Source of the DNA: a virus
IMG/VR virus record: IMGVR_UViG_3300034110_001068
Location: 1 to 64,000 of that record
Direction: 5' to 3' (one strand)
DNA length: 64,000 bases
In this document: positions 8,018-14,808 of the stretch, piece after piece
Layout of the letters: each line of letters opens with the position of its first letter
How positions within the stretch are numbered: the stretch's first letter is position 1
Translations under genes and position numbers: made by a program
Notes under the pieces: model-generated
The model's input: the letters and a program-made list of their open reading frames with translations, nothing else
Told to the model about the DNA's origin: nothing
Databases searched by the model: none

Positions 8018-9555
8018 TGGGTACCTCCCATCGACAGCGAGCGATAGCCGATGCGCGAAGACACGGCCAGGCCCGGTTGATTGGTTTGCGGTTGTTCGGT
8101 GCGCAGGCCGGCCGGTGCATTTTCGAAGCGCACGGTCAGGCCGCCTTCGAGTTGCGTGCGGTTGTTGGCGGCGCTTTGCTGGATGAGGCTGCTCGAAGTT
8201 TGCGTCAGAGAAGTCGAGGACTGTGTCAGCGCCACCATCGGCGCAGGACTTGTGGAAGCGGAATCCGCACTGGAGCCAAAGAATTCTGGCGCCCACTCCC
8301 CCTTGCCTTGGGCATTGGTTCGTTCCTGCGCGTGGGTAAAGACATCGACCTTGGCCGACGCTTCGGCGGCGAGCTCACCCAGGCCCCCGTTGAAAAATGC
8401 CCGGACCGGGGCAAGCGCCTGGTAAAACTTTTCGCTCCACTTCTCGATCCAGACCGTGACCGAGCCCCAGGCCTGAATGATCAGTTCCAGAGGCGACCAG
8501 CCCAACTGCTCGCGGATCACCGCATACAGGGCGAGCACGGGGAGTTTGATGGAATCGACAAGATCGTGGAAAAAAGCGCCCACCGGTACCGACACCGCTC
8601 GGAGCAGATCCCAGATCGATGCAAAAAGCCCTACCAGAGGCGCCCAGTTCTTCAGAATCAGCGCCTGCGGGGAATACGCAAACAACGTTGCATAAAAGTC
8701 GATGACCGGCGCAGCCAGCGCCTTGAGCACGTTCCACAGCGCCGCAAAGAACGTGCTTACCGGTCCCCAATTGCTGATCAGCATGCCCATCGGAGTGAAC
8801 CCGAACATCGTGCGAAAGAAACTGGCCATCGGCATGACGACCGGCGCAATGTCTTGCCACAGTCGAGCAAAAAAAGCCGAGACGGGTTTCCAGTTGGCGA
8901 CGATCAACCCGGCCGCCAGCGCAACTGCGGCGGCAAATAGACCGACAGGCGAAGCGAGCAGCGTCAGCACGGCGCTGAAACCGGCAGCCGCTGTTGTCAC
9001 GAACGTGAACGCCAGCGCTGCCGCCGCCAGCCCTTCCACCAGTTGCGGGTGATCGGCGACAAATTCACCGACCGAAGTCACCACCGGCACCAGCGCCGTT
9101 ACCAGTCTATTGACGGCGGGTAGCAAAGCCTGCCCGATCTTCAATGAAATGTTGTCGAGGGAGAGGTTGAACTTCGCCAGATTAGTCGAAGTTTCCCCCT
9201 TCACTACCGCCGGCACCTGTGCCGGGACGGGCTTGTTCAACGGTGCAGGAATCAGCGCGTCTTTGCCCAGGGTCGGCACGCTGAGCTTTTTGCTCTTGGT
9301 CGCCAGTTCGTCTTCGGCCTTGATCGCCTTCTTCAGTCCCTCCTGAAAAGGTTTCAGCAAGCCGCCACCGGAAAGGAAACCCGATAAATCGAAGGGCTTG
9401 ATCGAACTGCTTTCCAGACTTTTCCTGAACGCCGCCACCTTGCCTCGGACGCCCTTCATTTCAGTGTCCATCTTCTGCAGACCCTGCATCACGACCAGCA
9501 TGTTCACCGTGGTCTGCATGTTCTGCTGGAGCGCATTTATTTGTGTCTTCGCCAT
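8014..9555 (-). CDS. Short tape measure protein of the tailocin
   Basis: A 513-aa tape measure protein. It has an N-terminal coiled coil (NALQQNMQTTVNMLVVMQ), a central hydrophobic segment and repeated modules of the type NWGPVSTFFAALW, NWKPVSAFFARLW and NWAPLVGLFASIW. The C-terminus (TNQPGLAVSSRIGYRSLSMG) resembles that of the prophage protein. Compared with the 690-aa prophage tape measure it lacks most of the N-terminal core (the SMADVKKVVDF to LLTNLDLLKKSF region), so the tailocin tail should be shorter. The ATG at 9553-9555 overlaps the preceding stop. Confidence 0.9.
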   Translation of the reverse strand: MAKTQINALQQNMQTTVNMLVVMQGLQKMDTEMKGVRGKVAAFRKSLESSSIKPFDLSGFLSGGGLLKPFQEGLKKAIKAEDELATKSKKLSVPTLGKDALIPAPLNKPVPAQVPAVVKGETSTNLAKFNLSLDNISLKIGQALLPAVNRLVTALVPVVTSVGEFVADHPQLVEGLAAAALAFTFVTTAAAGFSAVLTLLASPVGLFAAAVALAAGLIVANWKPVSAFFARLWQDIAPVVMPMASFFRTMFGFTPMGMLISNWGPVSTFFAALWNVLKALAAPVIDFYATLFAYSPQALILKNWAPLVGLFASIWDLLRAVSVPVGAFFHDLVDSIKLPVLALYAVIREQLGWSPLELIIQAWGSVTVWIEKWSEKFYQALAPVRAFFNGGLGELAAEASAKVDVFTHAQERTNAQGKGEWAPEFFGSSADSASTSPAPMVALTQSSTSLTQTSSSLIQQSAANNRTQLEGGLTVRFENAPAGLRTEQPQTNQPGLAVSSRIGYRSLSMGGTQ

Positions 9556-9725
9556 CACTGCACCTGCTGCATCGCATTGATCCGTTGCGCGTGCTCCAGC
9601 GATTCGCGGAGCACATCCAGTGGCCTGGCCATCATCTGTTCGGGGTCAACCTTCCAGAACCAGGCCAGGTCATAGGCGACGGCGATCAGGTCGGTGATGG
9701 CGCCGACGCCGCACTCATGAAAAAA
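9555..9725 (-). CDS. Frameshift extension of the tail assembly chaperone (E/E' type)
   Basis: This stretch is read by a -1 ribosomal frameshift from the upstream chaperone gene at the heptamer T_TTT_TTC (positions 9719-9725, reverse strand). After the shift the frame continues HECGVGAITDLIAVAYDLAW through DPEQMMARPLDVLRESL to a TGA that overlaps the tape measure ATG. A fused long chaperone made this way before the tape measure gene is a conserved feature of long-tailed phages, including Mu. The prophage has the same heptamer and frame (36789-36959). Confidence 0.85.
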   Translation of the reverse strand, partial: FFHECGVGAITDLIAVAYDLAWFWKVDPEQMMARPLDVLRESLEHAQRINAMQQVQ

Positions 9726-9982
9726 CTTGCGACGGCCCAGCTCAGCGCATTGAGGTCGGCCAGATCCAGCTGGTTGACCGACGACGGCGGAATGCCGGCG
9801 CACACGGCGATGTATTTGGCCGCCACGTCCATGTCGAGGCTGACTTCTTCGTTCTTGTCGATCTTGTACGGCAGCGCCTTGATCGCTCGCACTTCCTGCA
9901 CCGTCGGACGGCGCAGTTCGAGTTCGGTCAGGGGCTCGCCGTGGGCTACGATTGCTACTTGAAGCTTCACGGCGCCGCTCAT
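9686..9982 (-). CDS. Tail assembly chaperone, Mu gp41-like
   Basis: A 98-aa protein (PTVQEVRAIKALPYKIDKNE, SLDMDVAAKYIAVCAGIPPS) of the Mu gp41 / phage tail assembly chaperone family. It coats or guides the tape measure protein before tube polymerisation. Its last 12 codons overlap the -1 frame described at 9555-9725. It starts inside the tube gene stop (ATGA overlap) and is almost identical to the 97-aa prophage protein. Confidence 0.88.
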   Translation of the reverse strand: MSGAVKLQVAIVAHGEPLTELELRRPTVQEVRAIKALPYKIDKNEEVSLDMDVAAKYIAVCAGIPPSSVNQLDLADLNALSWAVASFFMSAASAPSPT

Positions 9983-10326
9983 TGCCAGGTCCCCTTGATG
10001 CCTTCGAATTTCAATTCGATGGTGGCGTCATCGCCCTTGGAGACAGGCTCTTCGACCAGATAGGCGCCGGCCAGCACGTAGACTTTGCCGTTGCTGAATT
10101 CGCAGGTGACGGTGATGTCTGTGCCTTCGATCAACTTCTTCAGCGGGAAGTCGGCGGTGTGCAGCGCGGTCACTTTGAACGACGGCGCGATGTCGGTTTC
10201 CTTGTAGAAACCGGGCACGACGGTTTCACGTTTGACGGCCATCAGCGGGGCTTCGCAGCCGCCGTTGATCGTCAGTTGTGCGCCGTCGACCTTGACGTAG
10301 CAGGTGCCTGCAATCAGTTGACCCAT
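9979..10326 (-). CDS. Tail tube protein (Mu gpM-like)
   Basis: A 115-aa protein starting MGQLIAGTCYVKVDGAQLTI, the contractile tail tube family. It polymerises as stacked hexamers inside the sheath and punches through the target cell envelope. The start at 10326 has GGGAG upstream. The prophage tube (37210-37557) has exactly the same length. A hairpin lies in the gap to the sheath gene. Confidence 0.92.
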   Translation of the reverse strand: MGQLIAGTCYVKVDGAQLTINGGCEAPLMAVKRETVVPGFYKETDIAPSFKVTALHTADFPLKKLIEGTDITVTCEFSNGKVYVLAGAYLVEEPVSKGDDATIELKFEGIKGTWQ

Positions 10327-10349
10327 GGTGTTACTCCCTTGAATGAAAA

Positions 10350-10368
10350 AGCCCACACGCGGTGGGCT
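10350..10368 (-). terminator. Hairpin between sheath and tube genes (attenuator-like)
   Basis: AGCCCAC-N5-GTGGGCT forms a 7-bp stem followed on the minus strand by a short U-run (TTTTTC). It lies between the sheath stop and the tube start. A similar hairpin is at the same place in the prophage (37581-37599). Since downstream genes must be expressed, it is more likely a partial terminator or an mRNA end stabiliser than a full stop. Confidence 0.6.
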
Positions 10369-10393
10369 GAATGCTTGACGGTAAACGCGGATA

Positions 10394-11890
10394 TCAAGCC
10401 GCGTCGTCGTACTGCAGACGGAACTGGTTGAGCAGTGCGAACACACGCAGACCGTTGATGTAATCCGGCGGGAACAGCACGTTCACGCGGCTCGGGTCTT
10501 GCACGTCGCGCTCGACGATCAGGTGCTCGGCGAACAGCTCGGCGTTCTCCACGTGGCCTTCGAGTTCGAGCTTGGCATACTGGGCAATCAGCTCACCGCG
10601 AATGGTCGCCGGTGTAACGATCGGCTGGCCGGCGCCGAAACGGGTGCCGTCGGAGGCCAGTTTGTGCCGTCCGTATTTGCTGGTGATCACGCTTTGCAGA
10701 CGGCGCACGATGAATGCCGACTGGTGCATGGTTTCGCTGTCCAGATAAGAGTTGTCGGCCTGGCCGTAAGCGTTCTTCTGGTAGGTGGTGATCGAACGCT
10801 GAATGCGCACGTAACCGCCCTCGTAGTAGGCGGTGGCGATCCCGTAGTTGAGCAGCGACTGACGCTCGGTCAGGGTAAAGCGTTCGCTCGCCGGTGCAGG
10901 GTCGACACCCGGCAGGCTGCCACTTTGCGTCGGACGGCTGGCATCGGCGGAGATGAACACAGCCGTGCGCGCAGCCAGCGCGGCGGCCTGCACCCAGAAC
11001 GGTTGCGGTACGCCCGGCTCCAGCGCCTGAATGGTCATGTGCTGATCGTTGCGCGCCTGGCCTGCGGCGACCAGGGTGCCGACAGTGCCGCGTTTGGCGC
11101 TGTAGACGTGACCGAACAATTGCTTGGCCCACGACCAGCGCCCGTTGCTGTCATCCATGACCGCTTGCCAGGTGTTGAGGGTGGCCAGATCGGACCACGG
11201 CAAGGCGATGAATTCGAATGGCTCATCGCCTAGCGCCGCAACGGCAGCGATCTGATCAGGCACGCCAGCGCCGCCGATCATCGCGCTGATCGCAGTGGTC
11301 AGGCCAGCCGGGGTTTCTTCACCGTTGCTCTTGCCCAAACGATTGAATTGCAGGCTGATATCGTTGCCGCTGTCGCCGGTCCATTTGGCGTTCAAGGTGA
11401 CAATACCTTCGGCAGCCGCCGCGCTGACAGGCAAATCGGCGCTGGCGTTGATTTTCTGCGCCAGTGCGGTGGCAGCTTGTGCTGCGGTTGCGCCGTTGAC
11501 CACGGTGGCCTGCACCCGCACACCGCCAATATAAAGGTTGAGCATGCCCGCCTGTGTCGCGGTGCCGGTCAGAGTCAGCACGCCCTTGGCAATGGCGCCT
11601 TCGGTGTTGTGCAATGGCAGGCACCAGATCTCGCCGATCGGGTCAGCCTTGCGGAAGGTCTCGTACATCGAAGCGAGCATCGAACCCTGGCCACCGATGT
11701 TCTTCGCCAGCGCCACGCTGGAAACCAGCACCAGTTTACCGACTTCAGTCGGGGCGATATTGTCGTTGACCTGAGCGACGATCAAACGGCGCATGGCCGA
11801 GGTCGCGCTATTGGCAGCCGAGTTGTCCATTTCGGCATAAAACAGCGGCACACGAATGTCCGCCGGGATGTTGCTGAATCCGATTGCCAT
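10394..11890 (-). CDS. Contractile tail sheath protein (Mu gpL-like)
   Basis: A 498-aa sheath subunit, the same length as the prophage sheath (37617-39113). The N-terminus (MAIGFSNIPADIRVPLFYAE) and the C-terminal third (SLLNYGIATAYYEGGYVRIQ, LFPPDYINGLRVFALLNQF) are nearly identical in the two, while residues of about 90-200 are more divergent. The sheath contracts to drive the tube into the target cell and defines this as an R-type tailocin. The ATG has GGGAG upstream and overlaps the previous stop by one base. Confidence 0.95.
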   Translation of the reverse strand: MAIGFSNIPADIRVPLFYAEMDNSAANSATSAMRRLIVAQVNDNIAPTEVGKLVLVSSVALAKNIGGQGSMLASMYETFRKADPIGEIWCLPLHNTEGAIAKGVLTLTGTATQAGMLNLYIGGVRVQATVVNGATAAQAATALAQKINASADLPVSAAAAEGIVTLNAKWTGDSGNDISLQFNRLGKSNGEETPAGLTTAISAMIGGAGVPDQIAAVAALGDEPFEFIALPWSDLATLNTWQAVMDDSNGRWSWAKQLFGHVYSAKRGTVGTLVAAGQARNDQHMTIQALEPGVPQPFWVQAAALAARTAVFISADASRPTQSGSLPGVDPAPASERFTLTERQSLLNYGIATAYYEGGYVRIQRSITTYQKNAYGQADNSYLDSETMHQSAFIVRRLQSVITSKYGRHKLASDGTRFGAGQPIVTPATIRGELIAQYAKLELEGHVENAELFAEHLIVERDVQDPSRVNVLFPPDYINGLRVFALLNQFRLQYDDAA

Positions 11891-12072
11891 TATTTGGCTC
11901 CCTGTGGTTTAGCCGCTTTTGCGGCCTTGAGTGTGATGTCGCCATCGGCCAGACGCCGGCGCCACCAGGCGCTGTCCGGCACGTCACGGCCTGCAGCCGG
12001 CAGCAGGTCGCCCGACTCCGGGTCAGGTACAACACGGCCGGCGGCCGGCACTACGGTGATGCGGTTGCTCAT
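11890..12072 (-). CDS. DUF2635 small tail protein
   Basis: A 60-aa protein, MSNRITVVPAAGRVVPDPES then DVPDSAWWRRRLADGD, matching DUF2635 and the 68-aa prophage protein (39113-39319). This gene always precedes the sheath in Mu-like tails; its role is not known to me. ATGA overlap with gp37 upstream and a one-base overlap with the sheath start indicate translational coupling. Confidence 0.87.
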   Translation of the reverse strand: MSNRITVVPAAGRVVPDPESGDLLPAAGRDVPDSAWWRRRLADGDITLKAAKAAKPQGAK

Positions 12073-12653
12073 GGGGTTACGTCTCCAGAGAAAGTCATTT
12101 CCACCCGTCCATCCGGACCCGGGTGTTGCAGGTTGGGGTCGGCCGGATCGATCGCATCGACCCGCACCGTCATCCCGGTAAAGGACGACAAAGCATCCAG
12201 TTCGCGCTCGTGCCAACTCTCCGCAGGCTGCCCTGGCAAATTGCGGCCGAGCTGGAATTGGGCGTAGAACCGCAGCCGATAGAGCACGCGGCTGCTGCTG
12301 ATCGACACCAGTTCACCGCCGTCATAAACGATGGCGCTGTAGTTGGAATCGGGCTTGAACCCCACCAGCGCACGCCACAGTTCAGCGCGCAGGTCGTGCA
12401 ACAGATCCAGCGCTTTTGTCGCGTCGGCTGCGTCAAGCACGAGGACGATTTCGAAACGGTCGCGGATCGGTTGGGTGGTGAGGTTTTGGCCGCTGCCAGG
12501 ACTGGCCAGATCGGCCAGCGGCAATACGTGAGCCGAGGGCGTCGGTAGATCGGAGTTGCCTTGCAGCAACGCCAGATCGACACCCACCGAAACATGATTG
12601 GCAAGCCCAGGGCATTGCCCACGCAACTGCGTGAGGATCGGGGTGATCTTCAT
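12069..12653 (-). CDS. Mu gp37-like tail protein (tail terminator position)
   Basis: A 194-aa protein with LRAELWRALVGFKPDSNYSA and a conserved C-terminus (VDAIDPADPNLQHPGPDGRVEMTFSGDVTP region) that is almost identical in the prophage homologue (196 aa, 39316-39906). It is the first gene of the tail operon proper. By position it may cap or terminate the tail. I start at ATG 12651-12653, which gives matching lengths in the two copies. Confidence 0.82.
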   Translation of the reverse strand: MKITPILTQLRGQCPGLANHVSVGVDLALLQGNSDLPTPSAHVLPLADLASPGSGQNLTTQPIRDRFEIVLVLDAADATKALDLLHDLRAELWRALVGFKPDSNYSAIVYDGGELVSISSSRVLYRLRFYAQFQLGRNLPGQPAESWHERELDALSSFTGMTVRVDAIDPADPNLQHPGPDGRVEMTFSGDVTP

Positions 12654-12810
12654 GGGGGGTGTTCCAGAGTTGGAGGGTATTGACGAAAACTCCGCACCCA
12701 CTTTGGGTTTTGTGCGGGGTTCAGGCGTTTGGGGCGCGGCGCGTCGAGTTGGTCAGGCAGCGATCGCTGTTTTCAAAAAATAAATGCCGCTTGGCAGTGG
12801 GCAACTCAAT

Positions 12811-12844
12811 ATCAAACAAAACAGCCCCGAAGTGACTCGGGGCT
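12811..12844 (-). terminator. Rho-independent terminator after the lectin bacteriocin gene
   Basis: AGCCCCGA-N6-TCGGGGCT is a perfect 8-bp stem, followed on the minus strand by GTTTTGTTTG. It lies 15 bp beyond the bacteriocin stop and ahead of the tail operon. Full tailocin expression would therefore need readthrough or a second promoter between 12654 and 12810. Confidence 0.8.
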
Positions 12845-12858
12845 GACATCAGAAATAC

Positions 12859-13704
12859 TTAAAACGACCAGATTGGACGCTCGATAAACGGCGTCCATGG
12901 TCCGTTATCCCACTGGTAAACCCGCTTCGGCAAAATGGTGGGGGTAAAACCGAATCGGGCCCACACCGGTTTCTCGCTGACAATCGAAAAACTGCCGTTA
13001 GCCTGTACCTTGGCCATGGCGCCCGGTTTGCCAGCAGTGCCGGTAAACCACAGTGGCGTATTGTTCGCGTCATAAATAACGAAGTTGCCGTCCTCCTGCA
13101 TAACTGCACGGGTGGCACCTTTGTTCTGAGTCCAGCTCGCCCACAGGACACCAAGCGGGCCATTCGAAACCACCAGGTTGCCGTCGGACTGGAAGACTAG
13201 AGTCGTTCCCCCCACGACATACCGTCGGTCAACTTCGAGCGTGGTACCGGCGGGAATATAGACAGATTCCACCACCGGACTGATCGGGATGGCAGAGTTG
13301 CTCGCCCACACCGGAACGGAGTCAACTACGACGAGGTTGCCGTCATTCTGCAACTGCAGATAGGTGCGAACATAAGCGCCCCAAATGTCATTGTTCAGTG
13401 GCGTACTGTTGGCAGTGCCCCACATCCGTCCGTGAGTCGGATCGTTGAGAAACGCGTAATACATCAGATAGAAATAAATCTTTGATTTATCAATCTGCTT
13501 ACCCCCGGAGGTATACGGTTGACCGGCCGTAGCTACCCAGACAGGAGTGGCACCATCGTAGATCACCAGGTTGCCATCGGCCTGAACATCCAGCTTGAAG
13601 CGCTTGTCCGGCGATTGAAGATATTGTCCGGCGGACATCTCATGCAGCGGTAGCAAAACCGAACTGCCATTTTCAGTAAACGGATAACGAGGTAGCGATG
13701 CCAT
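12859..13704 (-). CDS. llpA: Lectin-like bacteriocin (LlpA/pyocin L family)
   Basis: A 281-aa protein with two B-lectin (monocot mannose-binding) domains, about residues 15-135 and 145-275. Four sugar-binding-type motifs are visible: QADGNLVIY (41-49) and QEDGNFVIY (203-211) fit QxDxNxVxY exactly, while QNDGNLVVV (119-127) and QSDGNLVVS (172-180) have lost the Tyr. There is no signal peptide, as in known LlpA proteins, which kill related Pseudomonas through binding to rhamnose-containing O-antigen and BamA. It is placed between the holin and the tail operon and ends in its own terminator, so it should be co-induced and released by tailocin lysis. The ATG has AGGTGA upstream. Confidence 0.9.
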   Translation of the reverse strand: MASLPRYPFTENGSSVLLPLHEMSAGQYLQSPDKRFKLDVQADGNLVIYDGATPVWVATAGQPYTSGGKQIDKSKIYFYLMYYAFLNDPTHGRMWGTANSTPLNNDIWGAYVRTYLQLQNDGNLVVVDSVPVWASNSAIPISPVVESVYIPAGTTLEVDRRYVVGGTTLVFQSDGNLVVSNGPLGVLWASWTQNKGATRAVMQEDGNFVIYDANNTPLWFTGTAGKPGAMAKVQANGSFSIVSEKPVWARFGFTPTILPKRVYQWDNGPWTPFIERPIWSF

Positions 13705-13729
13705 AGAACTTCACCTATTGCTTGATAAG

Positions 13730-13900
13730 TTATTGTTTGCAGTCTGAAGCTGTCAGTTCGCTCACAGGCGGGGTGCCAGGACGTTCAGCCTTGGCATAGT
13801 TCAATGTCCTGCATCGAGGACATTTGATTTGTACTTGGAATACTGCGTTTACTCGGGCGAGCAAACGGTTGCATTGGCCGCAGCGAAATTCGCTCAACAT
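13730..13900 (-). CDS. com: Com-like zinc-finger protein (Mu Com family)
   Basis: A 56-aa protein beginning MLSEFRCGQCNRLLARV, with two CxxC knuckles (CGQC and CPRC) and the Com-type linker QVQIKCPRCRTLNYAKA. In phage Mu, Com is a zinc-finger translational activator that binds the mom mRNA leader. No mom-like gene is seen in the window. The gene has a strong GGGAGG ribosome site and ends 26 bp before the bacteriocin ATG. Function here is unknown. Confidence 0.85.
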   Translation of the reverse strand: MLSEFRCGQCNRLLARVNAVFQVQIKCPRCRTLNYAKAERPGTPPVSELTASDCKQ

Positions 13901-13937
13901 GCAATGACCTCCCTTTCAGATGTGTCGTAATTGCGTA

Positions 13938-14282
13938 TTACTCCTTGTTGGTATTGCCTGACGGTACTTCGCAGACGCCAATGCGCTTGGCCGCCCAGCG
14001 TTCGTAAAGGCCAATGGCGACATCAGCGCCGGCCATCGCCGTCAGACAGCCAAAGGCTCCAGCCGCCCAGATCGACATGCCGGCCGCATACAGCAGCATG
14101 ATCGCCGACACTCCGCAGATCATGCAGGCGCCTGAGCGCAGGGCCAGACGCCGTACCAGTGACCAGCCGCGGGCGCCTTCCTTGTCGGCGCGCCACATTT
14201 CGCCAGACACCCCGCCGACGACGGCCAGGAGGATGACCAGCCAGATCGGCATGTCCGCCAACGCTTGTTGCTCGTTTGTCAT
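13938..14282 (-). CDS. Tailocin holin
   Basis: A 114-aa membrane protein starting MTNEQQALADMPIWLVILLA. It has three hydrophobic segments (WLVILLAVVGGVSG; GACMICGVSAIMLLYAAGM; WAAGAFGCLTAMAGADVAIG) and a charged C-terminal tail, as in phage holins of the LydA/class I type. It forms the inner-membrane lesion that lets the endolysin at 1189-1755 out. GGAGG lies 7 nt before the ATG. It is the first gene after the leader region; separation of the holin from endolysin and spanins is typical of these tailocin loci. Confidence 0.86.
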   Translation of the reverse strand: MTNEQQALADMPIWLVILLAVVGGVSGEMWRADKEGARGWSLVRRLALRSGACMICGVSAIMLLYAAGMSIWAAGAFGCLTAMAGADVAIGLYERWAAKRIGVCEVPSGNTNKE

Positions 14283-14351
14283 GTCACGCCTCCGTGGGTG
14301 ATTGATGAGTGATGGGGTGGATTCAAACGGTTTCGCTTGAGGCAGGCATTC

Positions 14352-14380
14352 CAAAAAGCCCGGCGCTCGCACGCCGGGCC
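14352..14380 (-). terminator. Terminator hairpin in the tailocin leader
   Basis: GCCCGGCG-N6-CGCCGGGC forms an 8-bp G+C stem followed by CTTTTTGG on the minus strand. It lies between the leader promoter (14649-14677) and the holin, so transcription of the lytic genes must pass it. No convincing gene lies between promoter and terminator, which suggests regulated readthrough or a short stable leader RNA. Confidence 0.78.
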
Positions 14381-14440
14381 TTTGAGTAATGCGCTCCTTC
14401 GCCTTCCTTCAAATCCTGTGTTCGAGAAGGAAGCTGACTT

Positions 14441-14588
14441 TTCGGCGCTGCTGGCGCGGTACGAGTCCATTCAGATTGTTTTTCCGACCGCGGTCCCTGC
14501 CCGCCGGATAACTGGTTCTGGTGCTTTACGCTGCACACCCGGGTCAGTTGCCAACCCTCTGAACCGTTGAGGCCGGTTCATCGCTGCC
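14441..14588 (-). ncRNA. Conserved noncoding leader element, tailocin copy
   Basis: This 148-nt stretch on the minus strand aligns with 57495-57641 (plus strand) at about 85% identity by eye, with three separate 1-nt indels that rule out a shared reading frame. A hairpin TGAACCG-N7-CGGTTCA (14560-14580) is kept in the other copy as TGAATCG-N7-CGATTCA, a compensatory C-G to T-A change. The 3' end ACCGCGCCAGCAGCGCCGAA is identical. It lies about 55 nt after the predicted start of transcription and about 60 nt before the terminator at 14352-14380. It may be an antitermination or regulatory RNA; I do not recognise a known family. Confidence 0.7.
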
Positions 14589-14648
14589 TGTTCTTGTGGA
14601 ACCAAAGAGCTTGTCTTGCCAGCCGCTTTGTCGAGCGGCTTGGTGGCA

Positions 14649-14721
14649 AGAATATGCATGGATGCATACACAGTCAATGCATAAGTGCATTTATTTATGC
14701 ATTAAATTTGCGTACGTGCAT
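14649..14721 (-). promoter_or_regulatory. Tailocin leader promoter with ATGCAT operator array
   Basis: On the minus strand TTGACT (14672-14677) and TATTCT (14649-14654) are spaced by 17 bp. Four ATGCAT palindromes at 14654, 14662, 14677 and 14697, plus TGCAT half-sites at 14686 and 14717, overlap or precede the promoter; AATGCA-TAAG-TGCATT at 14676-14691 is a perfect inverted repeat. These are the likely operators of the repressor at 14809-15543. No LexA box is seen here, so SOS induction would act through repressor self-cleavage. Confidence 0.7.
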
Positions 14722-14762
14722 GAGAGCCAAGCGGGGCAAGGGTTGGGGAGGTTTCTATAGAC

Positions 14763-14790
14763 GAAAAAAAACCTGCCGAGCGGCAGGTTT
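14763..14790 (-). terminator. Rho-independent terminator of the repressor gene
   Basis: AAACCTGCC-N4-GGCAGGTTT is a 9-bp stem followed by eight U residues on the minus strand. It starts 19 bp beyond the repressor stop codon and isolates the repressor transcript from the leader promoter. Confidence 0.88.
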
Positions 14791-14808
14791 CTGTTGGATC
14801 GAAAGGGG

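Noticed and set aside
14279-14538. Small minus-strand frames in the tailocin leader, one starting MDSYRASSAE and resembling a frame at 57612
   Set aside because: The shared short peptide comes from the conserved noncoding element. Single-base indels between the copies break frame correspondence, and the flanking peptides differ completely.
14282-14808. A prtN-like activator gene near the tailocin repressor
   Set aside because: No frame of suitable length with helix-turn-helix character is present between the repressor and the holin.
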